64,000 bases of DNA. It comes from Rutpela maculata (taxonomy: Eukaryota > Arthropoda > Insecta > Coleoptera > Cerambycidae). Below the pieces are notes generated by a model, which saw only the letters and a list, made by a program, of their open reading frames with translations, made no database searches and was not told where the DNA came from. Each line of letters starts with the position of its first letter. The stretch's first letter is position 1. Both the position numbers and the translations under genes were made by a program. The DNA is taken from the NCBI GenBank assembly GCA_936432065.2, contig OW386286.2:79388452-79452451 (forward strand), given 5' to 3'. This document shows positions 54,760 to 64,000 of the stretch, one piece after another.

Positions 54760-57087
54760 TGCCATGACATAGCCCACCGATCAATGGACAATGCTCGATT
54801 TTAGAAAAAACACAAAGTAAAATTTTAAATCAAAAATAAAACATTTTATAAAAATTTATCAACACTTTAAATCGCAAATGGTGTACACGTTAAGCGTGAG
54901 AGCCATAGCAGGGTGTATTGACTTTCCCCATGTTCAAACTACACAGAAGGAACAGTGAAATGATAGGCAAGGTTTGGTTTAGAAATGCTTTGCCATATTG
55001 TGTAATTAAACATGTACTTTGTAAAATATTGTATAAAAATTGTAACATACCTATAGAGAAAATCACTCTGTACAATCTAATTGTAAAATTAGTGCTTCGA
55101 AAACTCTCAACGGCAGGCAAAAGGACCACAGTGCGGGATTTGCTTGTTGGAGCAGTGTAGAACCTACCTAGGTACTTTCTGGCTACAAGGACAGCCTAAA
55201 AATAGACAAAATCATTACTATTAAAATTCCAAATAGACTAAACATGTGTTAAAAAGTGAGAAATTACTCATAATAAACTTATAAGTTCATAAGGAACAAA
55301 ATCAAACAAACATTTTAAGCTCCTATGAATTTGGTCAAAACAAGGCTCGGACAGCCAACGGTAAATTCTAATCATGTCAAAAATTGTGTAAAATGTTAAT
55401 CGTAATAGACTAAAAAGCATTAAAACATAAAGTTACATACCTTAGTTCACTTAACAGCGTGGTTATTTCCAACAAAAGACTTGAAAAGGGGGCCACAGCT
55501 GACTTTCAAACTTCTAGGTATGGGACGCTACCATATATTCTTGTCAAATTGGTATAAATTAAGATTTTTTCAGTGTAATTTCACTACTAGAAGTTAGATT
55601 ATGTTACACAATGTTGTTTTAGTGCAAATTGCTACATGCACTGTCCATAGTTAGGGCTGGACACTTCACAGTATAGGGTCTCCGAGACTCTGAAAAAACA
55701 TTTGTTCATGTTAGATTAAATAAAATGTTGTTCTATGTTTATTATGTAAGAAAATATTCGTTATAGCTTTATGTTTGACCTGGAAGTGTTTTTTATAGCT
55801 GTAATTAGTTTTTAAGAGTGTTTTTGTGAAATTTCCAACTGATCAGGTAACCTCAAAATACATCATTCAAACTAGGCATGTTGCATACCAAAATGATCAG
55901 CTTAAAGCTAGGAATAAAGTACAGAAAGAAAAATAAGCATTGTATTAAAAATAAGCTCAAAATCATAAAATTTCCAAAAATAAACATCAAAAGTCAAAAT
56001 CTAGTAATCCAGATTTTTTTTAAAATTGTCAAACCAGGCCAATTAGAAGCCATATTTTAGCATTCAGTCGTTAATTATCATTCAAAGGGAGAGGTTTAAT
56101 CAGAATTTGCTGAAATTATAACCTAAGTTTTGAAAAATATATTTTGTGACCTGTGATTGGTCAAATCAAGTTTTAACATTATAATTTTGAAAGTTAGTCA
56201 CGACTCAAAATAAACACATCTGATAAATTAAAAATTAAAATGCAAATAAAAATTTTGTAAACAACAAAAAAGGTATCGTCTTCGAAAATAAAATAAAAAG
56301 TGTTTGCTCCGAAAGGTAAGGGTAAAACACCTACCTGCGTCTAATTAAAGTGCCAAATAGTGCAACGCAATCAGTATCCTGGTTTTTCAAGAGGAATATT
56401 CAAGAATCCTGATTATATCAAAACAAAACATCACCATTGTAACGAGTCACTTTACCGACTTGAAGACAGCGTGTCAACAGAGAACTTCAGGCTGTTTCGA
56501 CAGGACTTTTCGCTTGTGAAGAACGGTCGCGTGGTTGCAACCAACTTTCGTCGTCAATTGGGATTAGCACAAAGGTAAAAGCTTTTATCAAATTCTAAAT
56601 AAAGAATACTAGACACAAAAGTGTCAATTTATTTATTTCTATATAAAAAATCGTCTTCGTTAAAATAAAAATTTCAATTTGAATATAAAATTTTCATAAA
56701 AGCAAAAACACTGATTATTATCAAATCAAAAATCTAAAGGCCGAGTAGCATAAGTTATTTTAAGAGATTTTGTTCACCATTTTGTAATTAAGAAATTCAA
56801 TCCAGGTCAAAATTTAAAATTTTAATAAAAGGTTTCTGTTCAAACATTTCTGACCAAACTTGTGTGTTATTTATTTGCTTCCTGATATATAAAAAAAAAA
56901 AAAAAAAAATAAACTTGAACTGGCTTCTTCCCTGAGCGGAGTCAATCCTCCTGGTGTGGAAATCGTGCTCTGAATGCCTGTGTGGTGCATGTAGAGGTAA
57001 GAAAATAAATTTGACAGCCCTCGTGCTGCTCTGGCGCCCCAAAACTACCTCGTATGTCTACAACATAAATACACACACAGTACAGTG

Positions 57088-57089
<2 letters not shown>
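54760..57089 (+). repeat. 3' LTR (2330 bp)
   Basis: Direct repeat of 46981-49310, starting TGCCATGACATAG after the PPT and ending CAGTACAGTGCA, immediately followed by (TA)n. Confidence 0.95.

Positions 57090-57131
<42 letters not shown>
57090..57131. repeat. (TA)n microsatellite, right-hand remainder
   Basis: ATATAT run continuing the 46431-46980 tract after the LTR element. It ends at TGTAGACCACG, where the 3' end of the minus-strand LINE begins, so it may be that LINE's tail. Confidence 0.9.
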
Positions 57132-57134
<3 letters not shown>

Positions 57135-57198
57135 GACCACGTTAAGGGGCTATATCTCTCAATAGGAAAGACAATTAAGGAATACCAAGCTAACCTAA

Positions 57199-57404
57199 TC
57201 AAAGCAACAGTTTAATAGTGTTCAAAAAATTAACTAACATGTTGTATATTTGCATGTTTTTAAGGGCCAATAGATGAATAGCATTTGTTGAAAGAGGAAC
57301 ATTAATATCAACTAAGTTTTTTAACATTACATTAGTAGCCATTTGATGATTCCGACAATTAAAGAAAATATGATCCAGATCGCCCGTGGTGCCGCATGTA
57401 GGTA
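57199..57404 (-). pseudogene. C-terminal end of the I-type LINE ORF2
   Basis: Contains CGTTGDLDHIFFNC, a C...H...C motif like that ending other I-group ORF2 proteins, then ~60 residues to a stop at 57199. It was separated from the rest by the foldback element. The N-terminal residues of the open frame up to 57459 are foldback sequence. Confidence 0.82.
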
Positions 57405-57406
57405 TA

Positions 57407-58835
57407 GCCCCGTCAATGAACGTACAATAAGGGGGTCTAGAAGGAAATACCGAGATCACAATTTTTGACTGGAGGGCAGTGTTTGGACTATTTAGGAGGT
57501 AAACATACCAAAAGTCCCCGAACGTAGGAAGTGGGGGGGGGTGCAGGGGGGCACGAAGAAGGTCCCGGTTTTTGGTTTTTCGCTCACATCTCGAAAACGG
57601 TGAGCCATTATATGAAAAATTAAAGCTGACTAAATTTTCTACAATAATGTTTGTATTATTTTTTTCGTATCTGTTATGGTTCAGTAATGAATTGTATATC
57701 TTTTGACTGTATTCTAACTTTATTATAAATTTATTATAAATTGAAAATAAATTTTAATAATCATCGTAGAAAAAAATTTCTTGTACAGATATCCGTTTCA
57801 AAGCAGACTGAACTGAAATATCGAATAAAAAATGTCTTTGCGTCTGTGAGTGCGTATGTGCGTATATATCTATGTGTGCGTGTATACCGTTTCTTGTAAA
57901 AACGATAACTTCTGTTAGACTTAAATTATTTGATTTCAATTTGGAACATGTAAAACAGCATATTACCATAATCCCTATTGAAATTGGGCCATATCTGTAA
58001 TACATGGTGATAACCAGAAGCCTACAAACTCTCATACGTAAAATACGTTTTATTTTAATTTCAGAGCAAAATATTACTAAGCATACAAAAATAAGAAGAT
58101 GTATTAGATTTCTAAACCGCAATATACCGGGTGTATGTTAGGCAAACCAACTTTATTTAAATTAGATGATATATCAGTGTTATCCTAAAATATGAAACAT
58201 GGTATTTTTAATAACATTATTATGAAGTGAGAATTGTAGGCCTCTGGTTATCACCATGTATTACAGATATGGCCCAATTTCAATGGGGATTATTGTAATA
58301 TGCTGTTTTACATATGTTCCAAATTGTAACCAAATATTTTATATCTAACAGAAGCTACCGTGTTTACAAGAAGAGGTATACTCGCACACATAGATATACA
58401 TGCACACACACACACACACACACTTACAGACACAGAGACATTTTTATTCGATATTTCAGTTCAGTATCTTGTGAAACGGATATCTGTACAAGAAATTTTT
58501 TTCTACGATGATTATTAAAATTTATTTTCAATTAATAATAAATTTATAATAAAGTTAGAATACAGTCAAAAGATATACATTTCATTACTGAACCATAGCA
58601 GATACGAAAAAAATAATACAAACATTATTGCAGAAAATTTAGTTAGCTTTAATTAACCGTTTTCGAGATATGAGCAAAAACCAAAAACCAGTACCTTCTT
58701 CGTGACCTGCATCCCCCCCACCTCCTACTTTCGGGGAATTTTGGTGTGTTTACTTCCAAAATAGTTCAATCACAGCGCTCTAGTCAAAAATTGTGATCTC
58801 AGCATTTCTCTCTAGAAACCATTCATTGACTGGAC
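57407..58835. mobile_element. Foldback DNA element, copy A2
   Basis: A 1.43-kb inverted copy of the 6340-7791 element. The ends are TA|GCCCCGTCAATGA and TCATTGACTGGAC|TA. Removing the element and one TA restores the reading frame of the surrounding LINE at its Cys/His motif, which fixes both borders and a 2-bp TA duplication. The arms pair internally as in A1 and the loop (~58025-58230) matches A1's loop inverted. Open frames (57754-58122, 58314-58511) mirror those in A1 and are not genes. Confidence 0.92.
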
Positions 58836-58837
58836 TA

Positions 58838-59003
58838 GTACTACAAATATCTGAGTTAAGTACTCCAATTCTACTTAGAAGTTTTGGGTAGCAAGCGTGC
58901 CCGAATCTCATTCTACAAACTGTGGTAATAAATTTTCTAGGGATGTTAGTGCCCTTAAACCATGATGATTTGGAGATATAGTCTACAACTTGGGTGTAGG
59001 GTT
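58838..59003 (-). pseudogene. I-type LINE ORF2 segment between two insertions
   Basis: About 165 bp of LINE coding sequence (minus strand), lying between the foldback element and the 13-bp duplication left of the inserted LINE. It reads through HACYPKLLSRIGVLNSDIC. Confidence 0.75.
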
Positions 59004-59016
59004 ATCTACACGATAA
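59004..59016. repeat. Target-site duplication, left copy
   Basis: ATCTACACGATAA, identical to 60926-60938, flanks the inserted LINE. Confidence 0.92.
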
Positions 59017-60841
59017 CACCTCCTATGAATCCATACAAAGAGCCGCGGAAAAAAAGGGGTATGCAATCCCCAACAATCAAATGGATACAATCCATGCTAA
59101 GAAGCAGAATAATTACCACAGATATGGGGGGTGAGTCGCCCACCGTGACTGCAGTTAGAGTCTTATCGCCCTTGCTGTGGTCAATGGTGGTCGACGATCT
59201 CCTCCATAAGCTGAGCAATTATGGCTTCAACGTTCAGGGCTACGCTGATGACCTGGTCGTTACTGTCAGGGGCAGGCATGAGGTTATGATCTCAAACCAC
59301 ATGCAAATTGCCCTAAACATAATATCCAAATGGTGCTCGTCAGAGGGTCTTAGTGTCAATCCGAGCAAAACAGTTATTGTTCCATTCACCAAAAGGAGAA
59401 AACTCAACTTGAGAGCTCCTATGTTGAATGGAACAGTACTGACCTTTTCCAGTGAGGTCAAGTATCTAGGAGTAATTCTGGACCAAAAACTCACCCGGAA
59501 CTCACATTTAGAAAGGACACTTACCAAGGCAACAACGGCCATTTGGACGTGCCGTAGGCTGTTTGGTAAGACTTGGGGTCTAAAGCCGAAAATGATACAT
59601 TGGTCATACCTATCGGTTGTGAGACCTATGGTTACCTACGTATCATGCATATGGTGGCCAAAAACAGAAGAAAAAGTAGCACAAGGAAAGTTGCAGAAAT
59701 TGCAACGCCTTGCCTGTCTAGGGACTACAGGAGCAATGCGCTCGTGTCCCACAGCAGCTATGGAGGCAATGCTGGACTTACTTCCTCTGCATTTGCATGT
59801 GAGGAAGGAGGCAGCACTTAGTGCCTTAAGGCTGCATCAGGCACTTAAATTCAGACCAGGCGACCTGGTTGGTCACTTAAGGATTCTGGAGTTAATCCAG
59901 TTCGAATCCACTGACTCAATGCTAATCAAATATGACTTTGACTGCCCGTTTGATGTGCTGATTGAAAGCCGTCCGGCGGGCAGGGCCGGAGCATTGCGGT
60001 TGGAGAAAGAGTCACACATCTGGTACACAGACGGATCCAAGATGGATGAAGGGGTTGGTGTGGGCGTAGCAGGGCCTAAATGCAGGCTATCTAAAGCCCT
60101 TGGTAACACCCCAACCATCTTCCAAGCAGAAATTTATGCTATAGATCTATGCGCCCAGGAATGCCTAAATAGAGGCACTCGAAGGGCAAAGATCTATATA
60201 CTTTCAGATAGTCAGGCAGCATTAAAGGCTCTCAGGTCATATACCTTTGAGTCAAAAATTGCCTGGGAATGCAGACAATCCCTGAAGCAACTGGCAAAAA
60301 ACAACAAGGTTACCTTGATGTGGGTGCCAGGGCATGAGGGGATAGAAGGCAACGAATTAGCTGATAGCCTCACAAGAAAAGGGGCTGAAGCCCCGTTTTT
60401 TGGACCCGAACCGTTCTGTGGCCTATCCAGGGGACACATAACGGGGGAGGTCCTAAAATGAGAAAAGGAACAAAAAGAGTCCTACTGGAGGAACACGGAC
60501 AAAGACAAGCAAAAAGGTTTATAACCTATTCTACAAAGAATGCCACAAGGCTTCTCGAACTGGAAAAGTCCGATTTAAGGCTGATCACAGGCCTTCTAAC
60601 TGGCCATTGCCCCTTGAGATACCATCTCAAGAACATGGGCATGGCAGAAGATGACAAATGCAGATACTGTGAAGCTGCAACCGAAACTGCGGAACATATA
60701 CTTTGTGAATGCAAGGTGTTAATCGGCATTAGGCTAAAGTACCTAGAACAGGCGGAATTAACGCCTGAAGACATAGGGAAATTAGCCCCCAGGAAAATCG
60801 CAAGCTTTGCAAAAAGTCTTGGAATCCTGGGTAACAACTAG
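59017..60841 (+). pseudogene. R1-like LINE ORF2 C-terminal part (RT-RNase H)
   Basis: The frame is open from the insertion edge to 60461 and then continues in another frame to 60841, so there is one indel near 60455. RT: VLSPLLWSMVVDDLL (~59160) lacks a proper GCPQGG before it (VTAVR is read there), while GYADDLVVTV (~59240) keeps the catalytic YADD. RNase H: YTDGSKMDEGVGVG (~60023), QAEIYAIDL (~60123), LSDSQAALKAL (~60200) and VPGHEGIEGNELADSL (~60327), with all four acidic positions. The C-terminal CRYCEAATETAEHILCEC (~60660) is the zinc-like motif. RNase H plus the SPLLW block place it near R1/LOA-type LINEs. It is inactive through 5' truncation and the frameshift. Confidence 0.9.
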
Positions 60842-60925
60842 ATGCAGGGTAATTCACAAAAGACCTTTTAGGTCGAGGTGAAGAAAGGCCAACCCAGGGC
60901 CAAGCGACCCCTTAAACAATCTACA
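59017..60925 (+). mobile_element. 5'-truncated R1-like LINE inserted in the I-type LINE
   Basis: 1.9 kb bounded by 13-bp direct duplications, in the opposite orientation to its host LINE. It contains the RT C-terminal half, RNase H, a Cys/His motif and an 85-bp 3' UTR without poly(A), ending ...CCCCTTAAACAATCTACA. Truncation at the 5' end and a target duplication are hallmarks of target-primed reverse transcription. Confidence 0.93.
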
Positions 60926-60938
60926 ATCTACACGATAA
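60926..60938. repeat. Target-site duplication, right copy
   Basis: ATCTACACGATAA, exact match to 59004-59016. Confidence 0.92.
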
Positions 60939-61860
60939 TTTCTATATGAATTTGACCAATTATTGTATGTTTTATGTCTGGGTGAAATTATAGTCTGATA
61001 AACATATCTTAAAGTTTGAGAGTTCGTTTGATAAGGCATATTCTTTAGCAAGACAATCAACGCGCTCGTTATGTGGAATTCCTACATGGGCTTTAACCCA
61101 AATAAAATTGACAAGAGTATTATTTTTATTAAGCTCACATAGAAGAAGATTTATATGGAGAATATATGTATTTGTGTGGGTGTAATTGAATATTCCACTT
61201 TTAATGCTTGTCAAAACGCTCAAAGAGTCTGTATAGATTACTGCATACTTGACTTGATTACATTTAATATATTCCAAGGCTTTGAGGATCGCTATGGATT
61301 CTCCAACAAATACAGTTGTGTTTTCTGTCAGCTTCATTTTGTTTTCAAATTTCTTGGATGGGATATAAACAGCACATCCCACATTTTCATAAATCTTGGA
61401 TGCATCTGTGTAAATGTGGAGATAACTTGCAAATCTTGTCTCCAAACGTTTTAAAATAGTCAGGTTGATGCTGGGAATGTCCGAGAATGTTGGGATTAAA
61501 ACGAGAGGTTCATAAAATAAATCTATATATTCCAAATTCCTATATGATATGTTTGAGATTAAGAGTAAGTTATTCCTATCTTCGCTAGTTTCACGAAAAC
61601 CAGAACATAAGGATGGGAATTTTTTATTTGACCAATACTTATTGGCCAAGTCAGAATTATTCAGTTGGAATATTTTTGAAATTATAGGTAACTGCTTATA
61701 TTCAGCCTGTATGATATATTTTTCGCTAAGAAATTGTCTGCGGTACTGTAATGGAGGTTCCCGTGTTTCCACATGAAGAGGAATTATTGGGATAGACTTC
61801 ATTGCTCCTATACATACACGTAGTGCTCTATTTTGTACAGTATCGACTCTTTTCAATATA
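60939..61860 (-). pseudogene. I-type LINE ORF2: thumb and RNase H
   Basis: Minus-strand frame 61856-60972, followed by a stop and a shift of frame near 60970. VQNRALRVCIGAM (~61840) is the RT thumb. RNase H has IYTDASKIYE (~61410), GESIAILKALEY (~61300), VIYTDSLSVLTS (~61240) and VKAHVGIPHNERVDCLA (~61095), with the acidic set still in place. The sequence resembles the RNase H of the LINE at 12.4-12.8 kb. Confidence 0.85.
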
Positions 61861-62905
61861 GTATTACTAGCTGAACCTATAAAATGAATCCATAATCAAT
61901 TATAGAGCGAATGTAGGATTGATAAAAAACCAATAGCGTGTTTGGATGGGCTCGCCACCAGGTTAGTGATCATTTTCAAGAAATGTATACCTCTTTCACA
62001 CTTAGATACAATCTTGTTCACATAGCTTCCCCAATTGAGTTTTTTGTGAAGAACAATTCCTAAATAAGTAATTTTGTTTTCGTATGGATATATGTGGTTA
62101 CCTAATTTTAGTTAAGTTAAAGTTGGTGTATTGTGTCTTGTGAATATTGTGGTGACAGATTTTTCAACACAAATTTCGAAGCCGTGGTTAAAAAACCACG
62201 TGTGTATGTGGATCGCTGCAAAACTTAAATTCAAAACGCAATAATTATATTTTCTCTGGTCTAGGTAGAAGCAAAAATCATCAGGACACTGTATTATGTT
62301 ACAAAAATGTTGAATATAAGAGTGGATGCCAGCAGGATAGGGCTGAGTAATGATCCCTGTGGTAGTCCAGTTGAATTAATTCGAGGGCAAATTTTATTAT
62401 TGTTCGAGTCTCTTATGTACTTGTAAGTACATCTGTTACGGAATAAATTAGTTAATATGTTGGCTGTATAAGCAGGAATGGCACATAGTGTAATATCGCT
62501 AGTTATAATATCCAGATCTATATTATTATATGCTCCCTTTAGATCTAAGAAAAGGGCTCCCAAGTAAGTATTTTCCGAGAAGGAGTTTTGTATGTCTGTT
62601 ATCAAATTGGTGACCGCGTCAAGGGTACCTGAAACTTTGAATTGATTTTGGGGTGTTATAAACGATTTGGTTGAAGAAATCATCAATCCACAGTTCTGGA
62701 ATGGAACTCGATGTATTATTTACAGGCACTCTTTTAATCTTCTTTGCTTGCGACCATAATACTTTAGACGGAGTGGAATGATTGAGATTCTCACAGTAGA
62801 CTTTCCAATTTTCCCGGGATTTTATTTTAAAAAGTTTCTTTGATAGAGCTATTTCTTTTTTACAGAGAATAAAATTTTCTAGATAACTATTTTGTTTATA
62901 GTTAT
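61861..62905 (-). pseudogene. I-type LINE ORF2: reverse transcriptase, broken
   Basis: The frame 62686-62294 has GALFLDLKGAYNNIDLDI (~62555) and STGLPQGSLLSPILL (~62370). The catalytic box lies beyond a frameshift near 62285 and reads CPDD where the family has YADD. Further stops follow to ~61860. RT activity is lost. Confidence 0.82.
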
Positions 62906-63881
62906 TTAGGGCGTCCTTTCTTCGGGATAAAATTCTCTCGCATTCCTCATCCCACCATGGAGGGGGAGGGCGTTTTTTCCTTTAAAAGGTTTGTAAATTG
63001 GAATCGATTTTTCCGAATCAGTGTTTACATTTTTGAGGAAAAAGTTATATTTTTCTAGGGGACATAAAAGACCATGAGGATTTCGAAATTTCTCCTCTAA
63101 TATAACCTCATATGTGCTCCAGTTAGCTTTATTAACGTTCCATTTACTTTTTGGATGGATAATGTTCCCAAAGTTAATGTTAATTGCGAGCTCAATCATA
63201 ATAGGAAAATGATCCGAACCTAGTGTGTCCTGATAAACCTTCCAACTTATTAATGGGGCTAAATTGGAGGTTGGCATAGTGATGTCAACCACAGATTTGT
63301 TGCGAGAGGGAGACGAGAGTCTGGTTGTAGCACCATTATTTAAAAAAACTAAGTCTTGGGCATCGACAGAGTTGATTATCTGTCTTCCCACTTGGTCGTT
63401 TTTGTACGAGCCCCATATGCTACTATGGGCATTAAAATCGCCTCCAATTATTCTAACATTCGTAAGTTGATTAAAAATATTTTCACAATCACTATTATCA
63501 GTATTTACATTGGGTTGGTCTATAGAGAGATACAAGGTCGTAAGAAATATTGTTGATAATTACAGTAACTCCACAAATCAGAATTTCATCATTAAAATTA
63601 TTAACAAACTGAATTTCTTTAAATTTCATTCCTTTTTTTAATAAAATTGCAACACCAGCTTTACCATCGATTCGGTCTCTTCGTATTATATTATATCTTG
63701 GAAAATGTATATAATGGTAAGGTTTAAACCATGTCTCACTAATAAGTGCTACATGAACATCATAATCACGTATAAATTTTAATAGGTTTATTTTATTTGC
63801 AATGGCCGACCGAGCATTCCATTGCATAATGTTTATAGTTTTTGATTTTTGATTCGCCATTGCTATTTTTTCTAAGGACAT
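62906..63881 (-). pseudogene. I-type LINE ORF2: endonuclease, frameshifted
   Basis: It starts with MSLEKIAMAN at 63881 and has INIMQWNARSAIANK (~63830) and ISETWFKP (~63740). A frameshift near 63530 leads to the second frame (63535-62906) with GGDFNAHSSIWGS (~63440) and TLGSDHFPIMIEL (~63225). These are the N, E, D-N and S-D-H motifs of APE-type LINE endonucleases. It ends in another frameshift near 62960 before the RT. Confidence 0.87.
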
Positions 63882-63999
63882 CCTCCAGTATCCTAATAAA
63901 TTCCTTTTTAATTACATCAATATCTAAGTTCCTGATATTATCTATATTATCAATATTTTTAAATATAGAGTGAATGCAGTGATTCAAATATACTATCAT
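63793..63999 (-). pseudogene. I-type LINE ORF1, C-terminal end (partial)
   Basis: A 68-residue minus-strand frame entering from the window edge. Its first ~50 residues (IKKEFIRILEDVL...) match the kind of helical tail at the end of ORF1 of the 8-kb LINE. It overlaps the ORF2 start by about 90 bp. The zinc knuckles would lie outside the window. Confidence 0.55.
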
Positions 64000-64000
64000 A

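Larger units (their letters stand above)
57132..64000 (-). mobile_element. I-type LINE fossil, interrupted twice, running off the window
   Basis: Read on the minus strand from the window end: the C-terminal end of ORF1 (~64000-63800), endonuclease, RT, RNase H, a C-terminal Cys/His motif and a short 3' UTR ending in (TA)n. It is the same type as the LINE at 8-13.7 kb, sharing the MQWNARSAIANK opening and the ORF1/ORF2 arrangement. It is broken by frameshifts and by two later insertions: the R1-like LINE (59017-60925) and a foldback element (57407-58835). The coding sequence resumes correctly across both sites. The 5' part lies outside the window. Confidence 0.9.

Overview
The window looks like heterochromatin-like, repeat-dominated DNA from an arthropod, most likely an insect. 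It is AT-rich and non-coding DNA is abundant. One gene carries a 65-bp GT-AG intron, and the mobile-element families (I/R1-type LINEs with RNase H, Gypsy LTR elements, TA-flanked DNA elements, a tRNA-derived SINE) are those typical of insects. A large, transposon-rich insect genome, possibly a beetle, would fit, but I cannot name a species. I found no host gene: every recognisable coding region belongs to a mobile element or a fossil of one.

Layout. 0-8 kb: a 76-bp tandem array, a fossil DDE transposase (about 1.1-1.5 kb), a 2-kb foldback element with a MITE in each arm (2.74-4.76 kb), a TTCCAC-ended repeat (5.2-5.9 kb) and a foldback element (6.34-7.79 kb). 8-13.7 kb: a nearly intact two-ORF LINE with one frameshift. 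14.7-16.7 kb: a TA-flanked non-autonomous DNA element. 17.3-25.2 kb: a Gypsy LTR retrotransposon on the minus strand, with 461/464-bp LTRs and a GTAT target duplication, whose integrase is broken by a 5'-truncated LINE. 25.9-36 kb: several non-coding inverted-repeat elements, including a 2.04-kb element with a Transib/RAG-like CACAGTG terminus, plus a SINE. 37.3-38.7 kb: an R1-like LINE fossil. 39.7-43.2 kb: a 3.5-kb element with about 300-bp inverted repeats carrying a gene for a FEN1/XPG-like nuclease plus a Tesmin/TSO1 CXC domain. 44-46.4 kb: a LINE fossil. 47-57.1 kb: an intact, very young Gypsy-type element with 2.33-kb LTRs, inserted into a (TA)n tract. 57.1-64 kb: a minus-strand I-type LINE interrupted by a foldback element and by another LINE with a 13-bp target duplication.

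How the parts relate. The right-hand third is a readable stack of insertions. An I-type LINE appears to have landed in an older LINE, its (TA)n tail then received the LTR element, and its body received a foldback element and an R1-like LINE. Two Gypsy elements differ in age and design: the minus-strand one is broken, while the plus-strand one has both ORFs open and LTRs with almost no differences seen. Four DNA elements (6.34, 34.7, 39.7 and 57.4 kb) share TA flanks and a GTCCAGT-like terminus. Only the 39.7-kb one codes for protein, so its nuclease/CXC protein is a candidate for the activity that moves the whole group. That link is inference and is the most interesting lead in the window.
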